Below, piece by piece: positions 11,059 through 22,654 of a stretch of 64,000 nt of DNA. The stretch lies in contig NAVB01000225.1 of NCBI GenBank assembly GCA_002179805.1, forward strand, positions 62,001 through 126,000, read 5' to 3'. The translations under genes and the position numbers were made by a program. Source of the DNA: Acanthamoeba lenticulata. Taxonomy: Eukaryota; Discosea; Longamoebia; Acanthamoebidae. The number at the start of each line of letters is the position of its first letter. Position 1 is the first letter of the stretch. The notes under the pieces were generated by a model. That model saw only the letters and a list, made by a program, of their open reading frames with translations. It did not search any database and was not told the DNA's origin.

Positions 11059-14000
11059 TCAGTCGCGTTGGGCGAGGAGGGCGGTGACAAGGGTGCGCGT
11101 GCGGCTGCTGAGGCGCACGACCGCCTCCTCCGGCGAGCCGGTGATGGTGTCCTTCACCGACGCAAGCTTCTTGGCCTCGGCGGCTTCGATATGCTCCGGG
11201 TGGATGCAGCACAAGATGCTGGACTTGTAGATGAGCTTCTTCAGGGCGCCCTGGAAGGTCCACTTGCCCTCGCCTTTGAAGATGGCCTGGTCCGTGAGCA
11301 GGATGAAGTCGTCCGACAGCAACGTCTCCACGTTCTCCTTGAGCTTGCAGACCAGGTAGCCCGGCGTCTTGGCCTTGGCCACTCGCTTGCGCGAACGACC
11401 GGGATTGGCCGGGTCGCCGGCCCCGTCCTTTTCGTCGGTATCTTCCTCGTCCTCCTCATCATTGTCGTTGTTATCATCGTCTGAATCATCGTCATCGTCG
11501 TCGTCGTCGCCCTGTCCGAAGAGTTTAATGTCTACCGCCACAACGAGATCGTCCACGCGATACGTGTTTGGCTGCGTGATGCGCGAGGGCTCCGCCGCGG
11601 CCGCAGCAGCTACGGCCGACGTCAACGGTGCGGGTACGGCAGCGGCCGAGGCCGCCGATGGCGCGATGGCCGCAAAGGACGGCGGGAAGGGCGCCGGCAT
11701 CGTTGACCCCATCAGCGTCGGTGTCGTAGTCGGTGACATGAGCGTCGACGAAAAGGCTGAGGAAGGCGACATCGGGCTCGACAAGAGCGACGACCCGGGC
11801 GCAGTCGGCGACAACACGCCTAGCGTGGTCAGCGCGCGACTCTCCAGCTCGCGGGCCGTCATGGCGTGCTTCGGCGCTGCCTGCCTGCTCGCGCCGCCAA
11901 CAAACGCTGGGCCTGGAGCGGTCCCAGGCTGTTTCGTCTGCATCGACTTGGGCCGTTCCAGCCTCATTGCCGTTGTGGTCGTTGTCGACGACGGCGTCGG
12001 CGTCGTTGTGATCGTCTTGGGCGGCCGACCGCGCGGGCGTTTCATGGGCACAGCGCTGTCGCGTGCCTTCGCCATGACGGCGTCCTGGCGCATTCGCTTG
12101 GCGCGCGGCTGCGAGGTGGACTTCTTGGCGGTGGTAGCGGCGGCGGTGGTCGTCGTCGTAGTCGTCGCCGTGGTTGAGGACAACGACGGCGAGGAAGTGG
12201 ACGAGACCGAGAGGTCTTCGTAGCTTTGCCTCAGCCGCTTGCCGGTCGAGCGCGACGGGGTCTGTGTCGACAGCGGCTGAGACACCGAGAGGTGCGAGGC
12301 CTTGGCATCGGTGCTGCTCACGGTGTGGAGCGGGCCCGTGGAGCGCTTCCGGGAGCCCAGCCGTTGCTCGACCTTGGCCTGAATCCTTTCAAGCCGCTTC
12401 CTGCCCACGCCGAAGTTGGACAGCAGCAACGTCGGCAACACGCCTATAGTGGTACCAAAAAGCGCGTTATTAAATTAAACAGAATACGTAAATACGTAAA
12501 TAATAAAAGAATAAATAATTAAACAAGGCGCACGTGTGTTGCGGTCGTGGCTGTCAAGAATAAAGTTCATGATCTCATCATCGGAGAAGTGCGGCGATTC
12601 AAGGTCGGAGCCTTTGCCCTTCGAGCTGAGCCATGACGACCCTGAAGGCTTAGGCTTGGCCTCGTCCTCGTTTTCGTCTTCTTCCTTGAGGTCTTCCTCC
12701 TTTTTCTCCTCCCTCTTGGTCTCATCCTCCCCTGACTCATGCTCGTCTTCATCCTCGTCCTCACTGTCCAGGATGCGCTTGAGCTTCTTCTTCTTCCTCC
12801 CCTTCTCCTCCTCCCCAGGGGGAGCCATTCCTGGCCTGCCCGAGTCCTGCGGCCCTTCTGGCGCGGCTCTCTTCGCCTTCGCAGCTGCCGGCCCCGGTTC
12901 GGGGCTGGTGACAGGCTCGGGCTTCCAGCGCTGGCTGATCGTCCCTCCACTCGCGCCACCGGCGCCCGTGCTGACGCGGCTACCGGCAGCGGCAGCCTTG
13001 TCCTTGTAGTCTTCATCGTCATCATCGTCGTCGTCATCCTCCTCGTCTTCGCTATCGTCGACCAGAGTGAAGCGGTCATCATCGTCAATGCCATCACTAT
13101 TCGCCCGACCCTGCGGTGGCGGGGCCGCCGTTGTCGTCATTGGCGGGGTCTTGGTATCCGGCCCGGGTTCAGTTTTGAGCGTCAAGACCGTCGCCAGCGC
13201 CGTCAGAGCGGTCGTCGCCGCCAATGTGGGCACCAGTGACAGCGGCGGCAAGAACGGTGGGGGCACGGCGAAGGGCGCTTTTGTCGGTGCTGCCGCCGCC
13301 GCCGTAGCCACCGCCGACGGCCGTGGCGGGGCGGTGACCGGGGAAAGCGCGAGCGTCGCATTCGTGGCCGTGGTGGGCGGCGCATCAAGACTCGCCGCAC
13401 TCCGGCGAGGCGCCTCGATAGTGGCCCACATGGTGTTGGGGCCGACGCTCACTGCGTTCATGAAGTCATCATCGTCCTGGTTACCGTTGTTGTTCTTGTT
13501 GTTTGCCTGATCTCGGCCCCCAGTAGTGTTGGCCGTAGCCGACTGGGGCGGCGGTCGCTGCTCCAGCGATGGCCCGCCACCCATGTCCTTGTCCCGTCCT
13601 CGTTCTCGCATGGATTCAGGTCGCTCCTTCTCGCGTGCGCGCTCAATCTCCTGCCGCTCGCGCTCACGTTCACGTTGGCGCTGCCGCTGACGAATGCGCT
13701 CGCGCTCGCGCTGCTCATTGATGCGCTCACGCGCGAGGATCTCTCGCTCGAGGCGCTCCTTCTCGAGCTCGAGGCGGCCACGGGTCTCCCGTTCGGCTCG
13801 CTCGCGCTCTATGCGCGCCTGCGCGGCCGCTGCGTCGGCCTGCTCCTTAATCCTCTTGGCGTTTTCCTCCTCGCGCTTCACACGAGCCAGCTCGGCGGCC
13901 TGGCGCAGCTGCTGCACCTCCGCATCGTGCTCATCGTGCTCGTTGACCACCTCCATACTCATCTCCGCTTGATTGCCGCTGCTGTTGTCGCCGCCACCGC

Positions 14001-16068
14001 CACTGCCTTGATCCTTGACCACGACGCCTGCCTTGGCCTCGTTGCTGGCGGTCTCTGGGTGCTCGTCCTGCTCGGCTTCGCCCCAGGAGTCGTCGTCGCT
14101 TGAATCAAAGGGCACCCATACGCCAAAGAGAAAGGCGCCTCTCTGCTTTCCCTCCGTGTTGGCCTGTCCCGCTTCGGCGTCCACGTCCATAGGCTTGGTC
14201 TCTTGATCGGTATCCTCCTCCCTCCTCTCCACCTGGAATCCCTCGGGCGCCAAGGCTGGAGCTGCAGATTGTGGCAGGTCATGACCGCCCGCATCGCCTT
14301 CGCTGCTGATGACCGCGGCAGCTGTGGAAATGCCCAGGCTCTGCGTCTCGCGGAGCAGCTGGTCGATGAGGGCCTTTGTCTGGCGAAGCTCCTCGCGCAT
14401 CTGCTCGAGTTCGCGGTCCCGCTCGGCCTGCTCCAGCGCCGCCGCCGAATCGGGGCCGGGCGAGAATGGGGCGCTCACAGGATGGCTGCCGTTGTCGACT
14501 GCGTCGGCCGCGGCCGGTTCTGGAGCCTTCTGGGACGGCTCTCGAGGGAGATTTCCATCCGCTGACGCGCTGGCGGCAGACTTATCCGCCATTTCCACCT
14601 CGCCCGCACTGCGGCGGTCCCTGGCGTCTTGCTCTCCGCTGCTGCGGTCCCGCGAGTCCTTCAACTCGCGGCTCCGATGTGGAGAAGCGTTGCCCTCTCG
14701 TGATCCCGCCAGCTCGCGCTCGCCGCGACTGCGAGGCGTGGTCAAGCCATAGTCAGTGCGCGGGCTGTCTCGCAAGGCCTCGGCGCTGCCGCTCCGGCGG
14801 CGCCACGCTCCATCACAAGGCCCATCCCTATCTCTGTCTCGATCACGGTTGCGATATTGGTCGCGGTCGCGATCTCTGTCCCGCAAGTTGTCACGCGTGC
14901 GCCAGCCACGGTCGTCTCCGCCGGCGTGCGACGAAGAGAGCCGGGAGGTTGCCATCGAGGAGCTCCGGGGTGAGTCGTCGTAGCGTATGATAAGAGACCG
15001 TGTGTTGACAATGTACTCGTCTGAGCGGTCCTTGGCTTGTCTGTGTGGGGTCGACGGTGTGCCGCGCTCGTAACCGCGCTCCTGGGGCCGTGAATTCCGG
15101 TCATAAGAAAGGTAATCCTCGCTGTCGCAGCTGCCCAGCCGACGAGCGCTGGTCCTCGTGGGGCTCGACACGCCGCTGCTGCTGGCATTTGTTAACGTCA
15201 TCGTAGACGATGTCAACGTCGTGGCGGCTACAGTGGGCACTTGAGCCATTGGCGTACTGGTCGTAGTCATCGTATTGATTGGCGTCGGCGTCGTCGAAGC
15301 AGGCACACTATTGCTGGAAGTAGGGTCAGGCTTTGGCACGGCCTCCGAGCTCGAGGAGGGTGCCGTCAATGACTGGATGGATTTAGATGTTGGCCGCAAC
15401 GCCACAGGGGGCGCAGGCGCGGCTGGAGTGGCGTGCGTTTCGGCAGCGGCCTGCAAAAACTGTGCCGGCTTGGGTGGGAGGTGGGACGGCCCACGGACGG
15501 ATTGCGCAGCTGGTGCTGTTGGTTGCAGAGGCGGCGGTGGCTGTTGAGAGAGTGAAGAAGTTGGCGTCCGTGTAGGTGGCGAGGATGGACCTACTTGGGG
15601 CGGCCGCGGTCCTAGCTGAAGCTGTGGCGGAGCGGGCGGGAGTCGCGCAAGATTGGTGGGCTTGGCGGTCGGCGGCGCGGACGGCGCATAGACGGTCGGT
15701 CGGTTGGGAAGGATGGTGTCACCTTTGGCCGACGCCGCAGCGACGTCGCTCGAAGGTGACGTGTACGGACGTCTATCTGAGTATCGATGTGGGGGAAATG
15801 GTGTGTGGGACGAATAGCCGTAGGACGGTGCTGGGCGAGGGGGTTGACCATTCCAGTCATGGCGGTATCGGCACCTGGGGCCCCACGAGCAGGGCTTGCC
15901 TTGCGCGAAATGTATGCATATTATCATATTCGGCGGCAATCGAGGCGCTCCATCTGGCTTGCCCCGAGCGTAAAGACCCCTTGGTGGCGATTTACTGCCA
16001 CCTCTTCGTGGTGAGGGTGGGCTGTTGCTTTGGCTCCTGCTCCGAGCCTTTCTCATTCTTCTCCCCAC
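11059..16068 (-). CDS. Very large CCCH zinc-finger protein with RD/ER-rich and acidic regions
   Basis: A single open frame of nearly 3.6 kb (16068 to about 12535) is joined by one AT-rich intron (donor GTGCGC, acceptor TATAG near 12447) to a second frame ending at 11059. The product is about 1,640 residues. Near residue 50 is one C-x8-C-x5-C-x3-H finger (CIHFAQGKPCSWGPRCRYRH), an RNA-binding type. The rest is mostly disordered: Pro-rich, Thr/Ser-rich, an Arg/Asp dipeptide stretch near 14850, a long Glu/Arg helical region near 13600-13900, and acidic runs with KKKKLKR near 12790. The C-terminal 110 residues look folded (DDLVVAVDIKLFGQGDD, then GYLVCKLKENVETLLSDDF) but match nothing I recognise. 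Composition suggests a nuclear RNA-processing or transcription role; that is inference. Confidence 0.75.
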
Positions 16069-16160
16069 CAGATCTGTCTCTACGCCGGCCCAACAATAAT
16101 TTTTATTTGTTTTCTTTGCTCAAAAACTTTTGTCTGTGCTCCAAGTGTCACGCTGGTATT

Positions 16161-16189
16161 TTTCTCTTGGCAACTGTTGCCAAGAGAAA
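16161..16189. promoter_or_regulatory. 29-bp perfect inverted repeat in a divergent promoter
   Basis: Two exactly complementary 14-bp arms (TTTCTCTTGGCAAC and GTTGCCAAGAGAAA) flank a single T. It lies in the 169-bp gap between the CCCH-protein gene (minus) and the RhoGAP gene (plus), 48 bp before the RhoGAP ATG. It could be a dimer binding site or a hairpin in the RhoGAP leader. Confidence 0.7.
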
Positions 16190-16237
16190 TTGTCAGCAAG
16201 AAATTCATTTATTTAGAGTTGGAAACGCGCGTTTGTG

Positions 16238-19022
16238 ATGGAGAGCAGGGCTGGCGTCTTGGGGGCTGACGGGGCCCATTGTTTTCCACAAACGGCCACC
16301 GGGGATCGCGATGCATCAGATAAGAACGAGGGCTGGTTGTATAAAAAGGGTCGAATCCATAAAAATTGGAAGCGAAGATGGATGGTGCTTCGCGGAGCCC
16401 AGCTCTTTTACTTCACGCAGCCCTACCTGAAAGACGTACATTACTCTTAAGCTCAAATAATGAGACTGCTTTCTTATCGCAGAAAACGCGAAACAGAATG
16501 CAGCCAAGGGGGTCATCAACCTGGATGGAGCAGAGATCTCTCGACCTGACGACGCCAGCACGTCCGAGTTGCACCTAGGTCCGCTATCTCTCTCTCTCTC
16601 TCTATCTGCTGTACATTGTTTGCCCTCGTTAACGTGCCACGTGATGTACTTTCATCACTCTCAGCCAATGGCAGCGCGCTCTTCTTGGTGAAGACGGCCA
16701 AGGGGCGCATCTACATGCTCAAGTGCGAGCAGGAGAAGGTCGCGACCACAGCCGTCTTTTTTTTCTGTCATAACGTTTCTCAATACTTGTGGTGCAGAGC
16801 GTGGAGGCGTGGGTCCAGCGACTTCAGCGGGCCACCCAAGTCAAGTCTTTACCTACAGGTCTATCCACCCCTGGCTGATCCGCCCTCCTCTTCTGCCTTT
16901 TGATCGCGCGTTGACTTCTTCGGGTGTATGCTCCAGAGGGATCACGGTCACCGGACATGAACGCCCATCCGAAGTCCCAGTCCGCGATTGTCCGCCCGAC
17001 CGCGCCCACATCGCCTGCCCACAAGCCTGCAACCAAATCGGGAGCCGGGAAGGGGCGGGGCCTCTACAAGCGCTACATTGGCGGCCAGGACAAGTGCGGC
17101 GATACCCCATCCACTTCTGTGCTCTTTTCATTTCTTCTTCCCTTCGGGGCTCACACTCTTTTTTCCCCACTGTGTTGTAGGCGAGGGCGAGTCTTCGGCA
17201 TCTTGCTTGAGGAGGCACATAGCCGAGCCCTCCCTCAATGATGCTTTTCTTTCCTCCACTTTTGCGGCTGGCACCGGTGCTAAACGTCTCCCTCTCGTGT
17301 GCTCGGTGCACAGTTGGTGCGCAGAGAGGACACAGACCTGGGGATCCCCATCGTCATCCAGCGAATCATCACCTACTTGGACAATGGTGCCCGTCGCCTG
17401 CAGCTACATATGCTGGGGCGCCTCGTCTTTGGCTCACGCGCGTCGTGGCTTTGATGTATGCTGGGTTGAGCAGTGTTGGAGGTTCAGGGCATCTTCCGAG
17501 TATCGGGCGGCGCCGAGTCTGTTCGCAATCTCAAGAAGGCGTTTGACCAGAGTGCGAGCTGCCTCCTCTTCTCGTTCTTGGCTCATCTGACTTCCAATTG
17601 GCCTCTTCCAGGCAGGGACCAATGGACCGTATCTCTACCTGACGACCCTTCTGGGCCGCACTTGATTGCCTCGCTTTTAAAGCTGTACGTATGGCGCACA
17701 TGAGGGCCTTCAACCCACCCATGGTTGATGTTGGAGGCAATGGAACAGGTTCATGAAGGAGTTACCAGAACCGCTGATCCCAAACGACTTTTACAAGCCG
17801 TTCCTCAACGTGCAGAAGCAGCAACAGGGCGAATACACCCTGCGCCTGGTATGTCTTGCCCTCTTGCCAGTTGATAGCAAGACGTTGGCCTTTAATTTTT
17901 CGGCCTGTTCCCGGTGCAGCGCGTCCTGCGAGACTTAATTTTCAAGATGCCGCCATCGCACCGGTGCGCCTCCTCGATCATGAACGTGCTGGCTCCGTGT
18001 GGGCTGACATGGTGATGAACCTCGGTTGACTGACGTGCGCCAGGGCGATGCTTACGTCGGTGACGGGGCTTCTCCGGCGGATTGGAGACAAGAGTCAGAT
18101 CAATCAGGTGACCTCTGCTGCTCCCTCTTCCCCTTAACTATTTGGTGTTTCATGTCGCTAATGCTGGTGGCTGACAGATGACACCCAAGAACCTGGCCAT
18201 CTGTCTGGCCCCCAACATCTTCCGCTCCAACGACCTCAACCTGCTCGAGAGGTATTTGCCCCAGCCGAGTCCTTAGTCTTGCCGCTGTGCTGTGGTCCGG
18301 ATTTAATGATTGACGCCGACTACTCACTTTAACACAGCATGACGGATGCACCCTACCTGCTGTCGATCATGAAAACGTTTATCACACAGCACGCCTACCT
18401 CTTCGATCTGGTTCTCTTCATCTCCTCTGTCTGTGATGTCTGTGGGGATCCTTGTGAACTGACCTCAGCAAGAGTGAAAACCATCACACAGGAAGAGGAC
18501 CTGGCGCTGATTAAACCCGAACGAAAGAGCACCCTCGTTAGGATCCCCATCGACAAGATAGCAGCGCTGCATGCTGAATCTGGGGTACGCGCGCGATCAC
18601 TTTGCGCGTCAGCTCTGATTCATACTCACATTTTTGTCTTGTCTTGTGACGTAGAAAATCCCACCCGTCACGGCAACGGCGGCGACGACGAAGGCACTAA
18701 ATGGCTCGCCATCGCAGTCCCCGACCGACTTGCTCAATTCCAGCGACGGGTGCGCCAGTCTGTTCGCGAACGGTCGTGTAGTGTCTGATGCTGGACGTCG
18801 TTTCGCAGAGCTGGAAGCGTCAACTCGCTGGTACTTGAGGTGGAAGGCTTCTTGTATGATGAAGAGATCCTTGACGACCCTGCTACCATGCAGCTAAGCG
18901 GCGAGGTTCCTTTCCCTCTTTGCTCCTCGCATTGCTGTTGCTGTTAATGCAAATCCAACGCACAGGACCTCTTGGCAGCGGCGCAAGCTTTCATTGAGGA
19001 CTGCCAAATGACAGCTGAGTAA
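16238..19022 (+). CDS. PH-RhoGAP domain protein
   Basis: A Rho-family GTPase activator. Exon 1 and the following short exons encode a PH domain: EGWLYKKGRIHKNWKRRWMV, LRGAQLFYFTQPYLKD, AAKGVINLDGAEI, then SALFLVKTAKGRIYMLK, and the closing helix VEAWVQRLQRA. A Ser/Pro/Lys linker follows. The RhoGAP domain begins LGIPIVIQRIITYLDN near 17350. It continues VQGIFRVSGGAESVRNLKKA (arginine finger in GIFRVSG, near 17490), LKLFMKELPEPLIPNDFY and MTPKNLAICLAPNIF near 18190. The C-terminus has another helical piece ending CQMTAE. More than ten short introns are present, one containing a CT repeat. The PH part suggests recruitment to phosphoinositide membranes and so actin control. The start at 16238 is the first ATG leading into the PH domain. 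Confidence 0.85.
16586..16602. repeat. (CT)n microsatellite in an intron
   Basis: A pyrimidine dinucleotide run inside an intron of the RhoGAP gene, near the donor side. Confidence 0.7.
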
Positions 19023-19095
19023 GGCCACAACATGTCAATGTATTGTAATTAGTTTTTAAAAAGTGCCGCACCAACGGTCAAGAGTTTTTGTCGAC

Positions 19096-19122
19096 TTTGG
19101 CGCCAAGAAAAATTGGCGCGAA
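19096..19122 (+). promoter_or_regulatory. Two E2F-type sites upstream of the CKAP2-like gene
   Basis: TTTGGCGCCAAG (19096-19107) and ATTGGCGCGAA (19112-19122) both match the E2F/DP consensus (TTTSSCGC, second in reverse). They sit 56-82 bp before the ATG in the 155-bp gap after the RhoGAP gene. Paired E2F sites are typical of S-phase and mitotic genes, which fits the product. Binding is not shown. Confidence 0.5.
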
Positions 19123-19177
19123 GGCCAAGGCCGCCTTGTTCGTTTCTTTCGCACGGTTCGGAGCAGGTAGCAGCGAG

Positions 19178-22100
19178 ATGCAGGACGATGGAGATGTGTT
19201 TGCGGACGTAACCGGTCCTAGCGGAAAGGAGAACATGAATAACGCAGCGATGCAGAAGCTGTCGCGGAGGGAGCAGCTCGAGCTGTGGAGACAACAGAAG
19301 CAATCGAGGACAATGAAGACAGAAGTGAGTGGCAAGAAGCCCCTAAGCAAAGCCAAGGAAGTGGATAACATCCCTTCCACTAAACCCAAGCCCTTGGTTC
19401 GTCCTGCCCCGAAGACGATCACGGCAGGGCGCGAGCCGGCAGTGCGACTCGCAACCAATCCAAAGGTGGAGGTCAAGGTGAAACGGGAGCCCGTCCAGGA
19501 AGTGCAAGATACCAAGCTCAAGGCAAAGAAGGTAGTGCCCGGCCCCGCCGCACCAGCAGCGACGAGCCACCGTGAAGAACGCCTTAAGGAGTGGAAACAA
19601 CAGCAACAACGCATCAAAGAACATATGACGAGGTACCTCTGCGTTACGCCAGGCTCTACTTCCCCTTCTAACTCGGCGAGAGAGCAGGCCAAGCGGGCCT
19701 CAACCGAAGAAAGCCGCGGCCAAGCCCACCAAGGCGCAACCTGCCACGACACACAAGAAGAAGAGCGAATTGGACCAAGGACCTCTACTGGCACTGTTCC
19801 GCAAGAAGATCGAAAAGGCTACGCTCTATTCTCAGGTAACTCACCTGCGCCAGCTCTCAAATCTTGTGGTCTACCGCTCATCTGATTCTGTTTCCTAGTC
19901 TGGCCGCCCCGAGGCTGCACGGGCCATCTTCACTTCGTTGCAAGAGCAGGAACGGTTCAAACCGTTCCTCGCCAGCAGCGAGTACTGGGTGGCGCGAGCC
20001 CGTTTTGAGGAGGAATGCCAGAACTTCAACGGTACGCTTGCCAACAATATGCCCTCTTATGCAGCTTGGAGCCTCATGTTACCCATCCTTAGAGGTTGTA
20101 CGCTTGCTTGATACCGCTTCATTGGCTTGCTACAACAAGGTTCGCCTGCTTATTCGGCTCGTTTGTAGCTTTTTTGCGGCTTCTCTGACGAACTACTGCT
20201 CAATGACAGCCAGAGGACTCTTTCCACATTGGAAACGCCCTGGCGGGGTTCTTGCTGCGCATGGGCGAAAACAGCGCGACTTTGACGGAACCTGTCCAGC
20301 ACCAGCCTCCTGATAGTCAGCCGCGCACGCCCACCCATTCGTCTTTCACCTCGTCTGTGCCATCTTCTCCCTTCTTCTTCAACGAGCTGGCTCCCGAATG
20401 CGAAGATTTCCTCTACGAATGCCTGCAGCGTCTTGAAAAAGCGCGCGCTCAGCCTATTCCCACGCCTGATTCCCCTGCTTTGCGCCGCCTCGAACCGAGC
20501 GCCGATGCCGACGCTGCTGGCGCGTCGCCGTACCAGCGGCTTCGCCAAGTGGTGGACACCATCAAGTCTTCGCCTCTTGCTACGCAACTCATGAACAAGT
20601 CTCCAGCGTTCTCGCTCTCACGGTCTTTCCAGCGTTCTGTTCCGCCGAGCCCCTTCGCGCCTGAGAATCCTACCGCCCCGACATCGACACCGCCCGTGGC
20701 CGAACCGGCTGCCCAGGATGAGGGCCTCCCTCTCCCTGACTTCGTCAGCAACGATCAGCAAGAGGGCACGAACACCGCATGCACACCCTTCGCCAGTGTT
20801 CTTGCTTCTCCCACGCCTCCGGAGCTCTCTGAGTCGTTCCGTCAGCTGACGGCTTCCGGGCGCAAGAAGCTATTCCCTCAATCCCCCTGTGCTCCCAAGC
20901 TGACTCCAACGACACGACTCGCCCTGGGTGAGGAAGTGCCGGAAGAAGAACTGGCGAAGGCTGGTATACTTCCTCTGCCCACATCTCCTGCTCCTTCGCT
21001 TGACTCCTTGGCTACTCCTTCAGCTTCTGGTACTTAAGTTTTCTCCCTCTCGTGGTAAGCTCGTTTTAACCTCGTTGGTATAGATCGTCCGCGCAGCAGA
21101 ATCGCTACCCCATCGTCCGCTACTGTTGGCTCATCGCCTCACCTGTCGAACCCACAGCGGGTGCCCGTCAAAACTGCGGTCTTGCCTTCGCCTTCCCTAC
21201 CGGTGCACCGTGCTAAGAGGAGGTCCCTCCCTGCGGGTAGCCTGAGCAGCTTCGCCTCTCCAACAGTCTCTTCTTCCATGAGGGCGATTGCCACGGTGCA
21301 GCGCCAGCACTACAAAGAACGTGTGGCTCGTGGCACCGGCAAGGAGCTCATCCTCAGGGCCATGCACAACAACCTCTTTGCGCAAGCGTCTCCGCACAGT
21401 CAGCGCCAACTGATGCAGGGCAACTCGGCTACAAGTGAACCGTCTCAGGAGAGCTACGAGACCGCTCGCACCGAAGAAGGGTCTAGCAGCCGTCAGAGCG
21501 AGATCTCTGATCCTGAGGATCTCGCGAGCGACTTTGCCACTCTCAGCCTTTCATCTGGCGATGTGTCGCTGAGCGAGAGCGATGGTAATTCGCAAGCTGA
21601 CCAAATGGACATCGGAGAACGCCAGCCTGGCGGCAGCCCCCAAACACCAGTAGCTACCAACTCGAGTGCCCGAGCACCGCGCAGGCCATCGCTGACGACT
21701 GCTAAGGTGACTCCAGGTTACGGCCGCTTTGACACGTTCGCCCCCGTCAGGTGCGTAGTGACTTCGCTTCTCGAGTGCTTTGGCTCAGGAGTACTAATCT
21801 ACCCCCCTCATGACACAGGCGGACCAGCTCGATGCGTAACGCCGAGTGTCTTCATGACGTGGCGCTGACAATGTCTCCCATCGGCACTCCCATGCGTCCT
21901 GCCTTCGGCTTGGAAACTCCAGGGCAGATGAACCCTCTCACCCCATTCCACAGCGGTACCGCTAGGGACGAAGAAGCCGATGACGAGGCCTCCTCGGCTT
22001 CCGAGTCGCAGAGCGCCGAGGAGCCGGAGAAGAAGGCAAACGAAGACAACGAAGCCGCTGTCGTCGCCTACACACCTGTGCGTCGCAGTCTGCGGCTCAG

Positions 22101-22473
22101 CGTCAAGTCATCCACCCCTCAGGCCAAGCACACACCAGTCCCCTGGGCTAGGCGGCGCTTCGGCCGCGCGCCACCAGTCGAAGAGGAGAAGTCTGATGAA
22201 AGCGAAAAGGACGAAGAGATTGCCAGTGTTGCCCCTGCTCCCAGCGCTACCCCTGACGAAGAGGCAGCTGTAGCCGCTGTCACGCCTATCAAGCCGGCCG
22301 TGCGTATCATCACGAAGGAGACCACGCCGCAGGCCAAGCTCAACACGCCGTTCCCCTTCCCTCGCCGCGCCCACTTGGCCGCGGGAAGCGAAGGCAAGCC
22401 AGGCGGCCAAGTGGTGGTACTCGCCAATCGCCACCTGGCTCCTTCGACGGCCGCGTCCTCGGAGACCAACTGA
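19178..22473 (+). CDS. CKAP2-like candidate spindle protein
   Basis: A multi-exon protein of about 900 residues. The N-terminus has KENMNNAAMQKLSRREQLEL and a second basic helix (HREERLKEWKQQQQRIKEHM). A globular piece follows near 19900-20250: EAARAIFTSLQEQERF, EYWVARARFEEECQNFN, then EVVRLLDTASLACYNK. This resembles the helical repeat of the CKAP2 C-terminal family. The rest is Ser/Pro-rich with SP/TP sites. The C-terminus carries three diverged basic repeats: TFAPVRRTSSMR, YTPVRRSLRLSVKSSTPQAK and VTPIKPAVRIITKETTPQAK. TPVRRSxR elements are familiar from CKAP2/CKAP2L microtubule-associated proteins. The ATG at 19178 was chosen because the longer frame lacks an upstream ATG. E2F-like sites just upstream suggest cell-cycle control. 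Assignment is moderate; another mitotic scaffold is possible. Confidence 0.5.
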
Positions 22474-22654
22474 TAAGGCGCAGCGGAAGCCGTCGACGCG
22501 AACTTTGCGAATCTTCACGAGCCGAGAGAGGGCGCGAAGATGCCGATCTCTCCTCCCAACTCCCTCCCCCCTTCTCTCTTTCCCCTCTATCACCTGATGC
22601 CAGCTCAGGAATGAAGCAGAGGATTGTACATGCAATGCGCTCCACGTCGTCTTC

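Noticed and set aside
11369..12223. Long plus-strand frame (284 aa) antisense to the CCCH-protein gene
   Set aside because: It is the mirror of low-complexity Thr/Ser/Asp codons on the minus strand and shows no domain; GC-rich repetitive codons keep the opposite frame open.
12739..14565. Several plus-strand frames across the acidic and Glu/Arg region
   Set aside because: Antisense shadows of repeats; amino-acid composition is Ser/Leu/Arg-skewed with no family motif.
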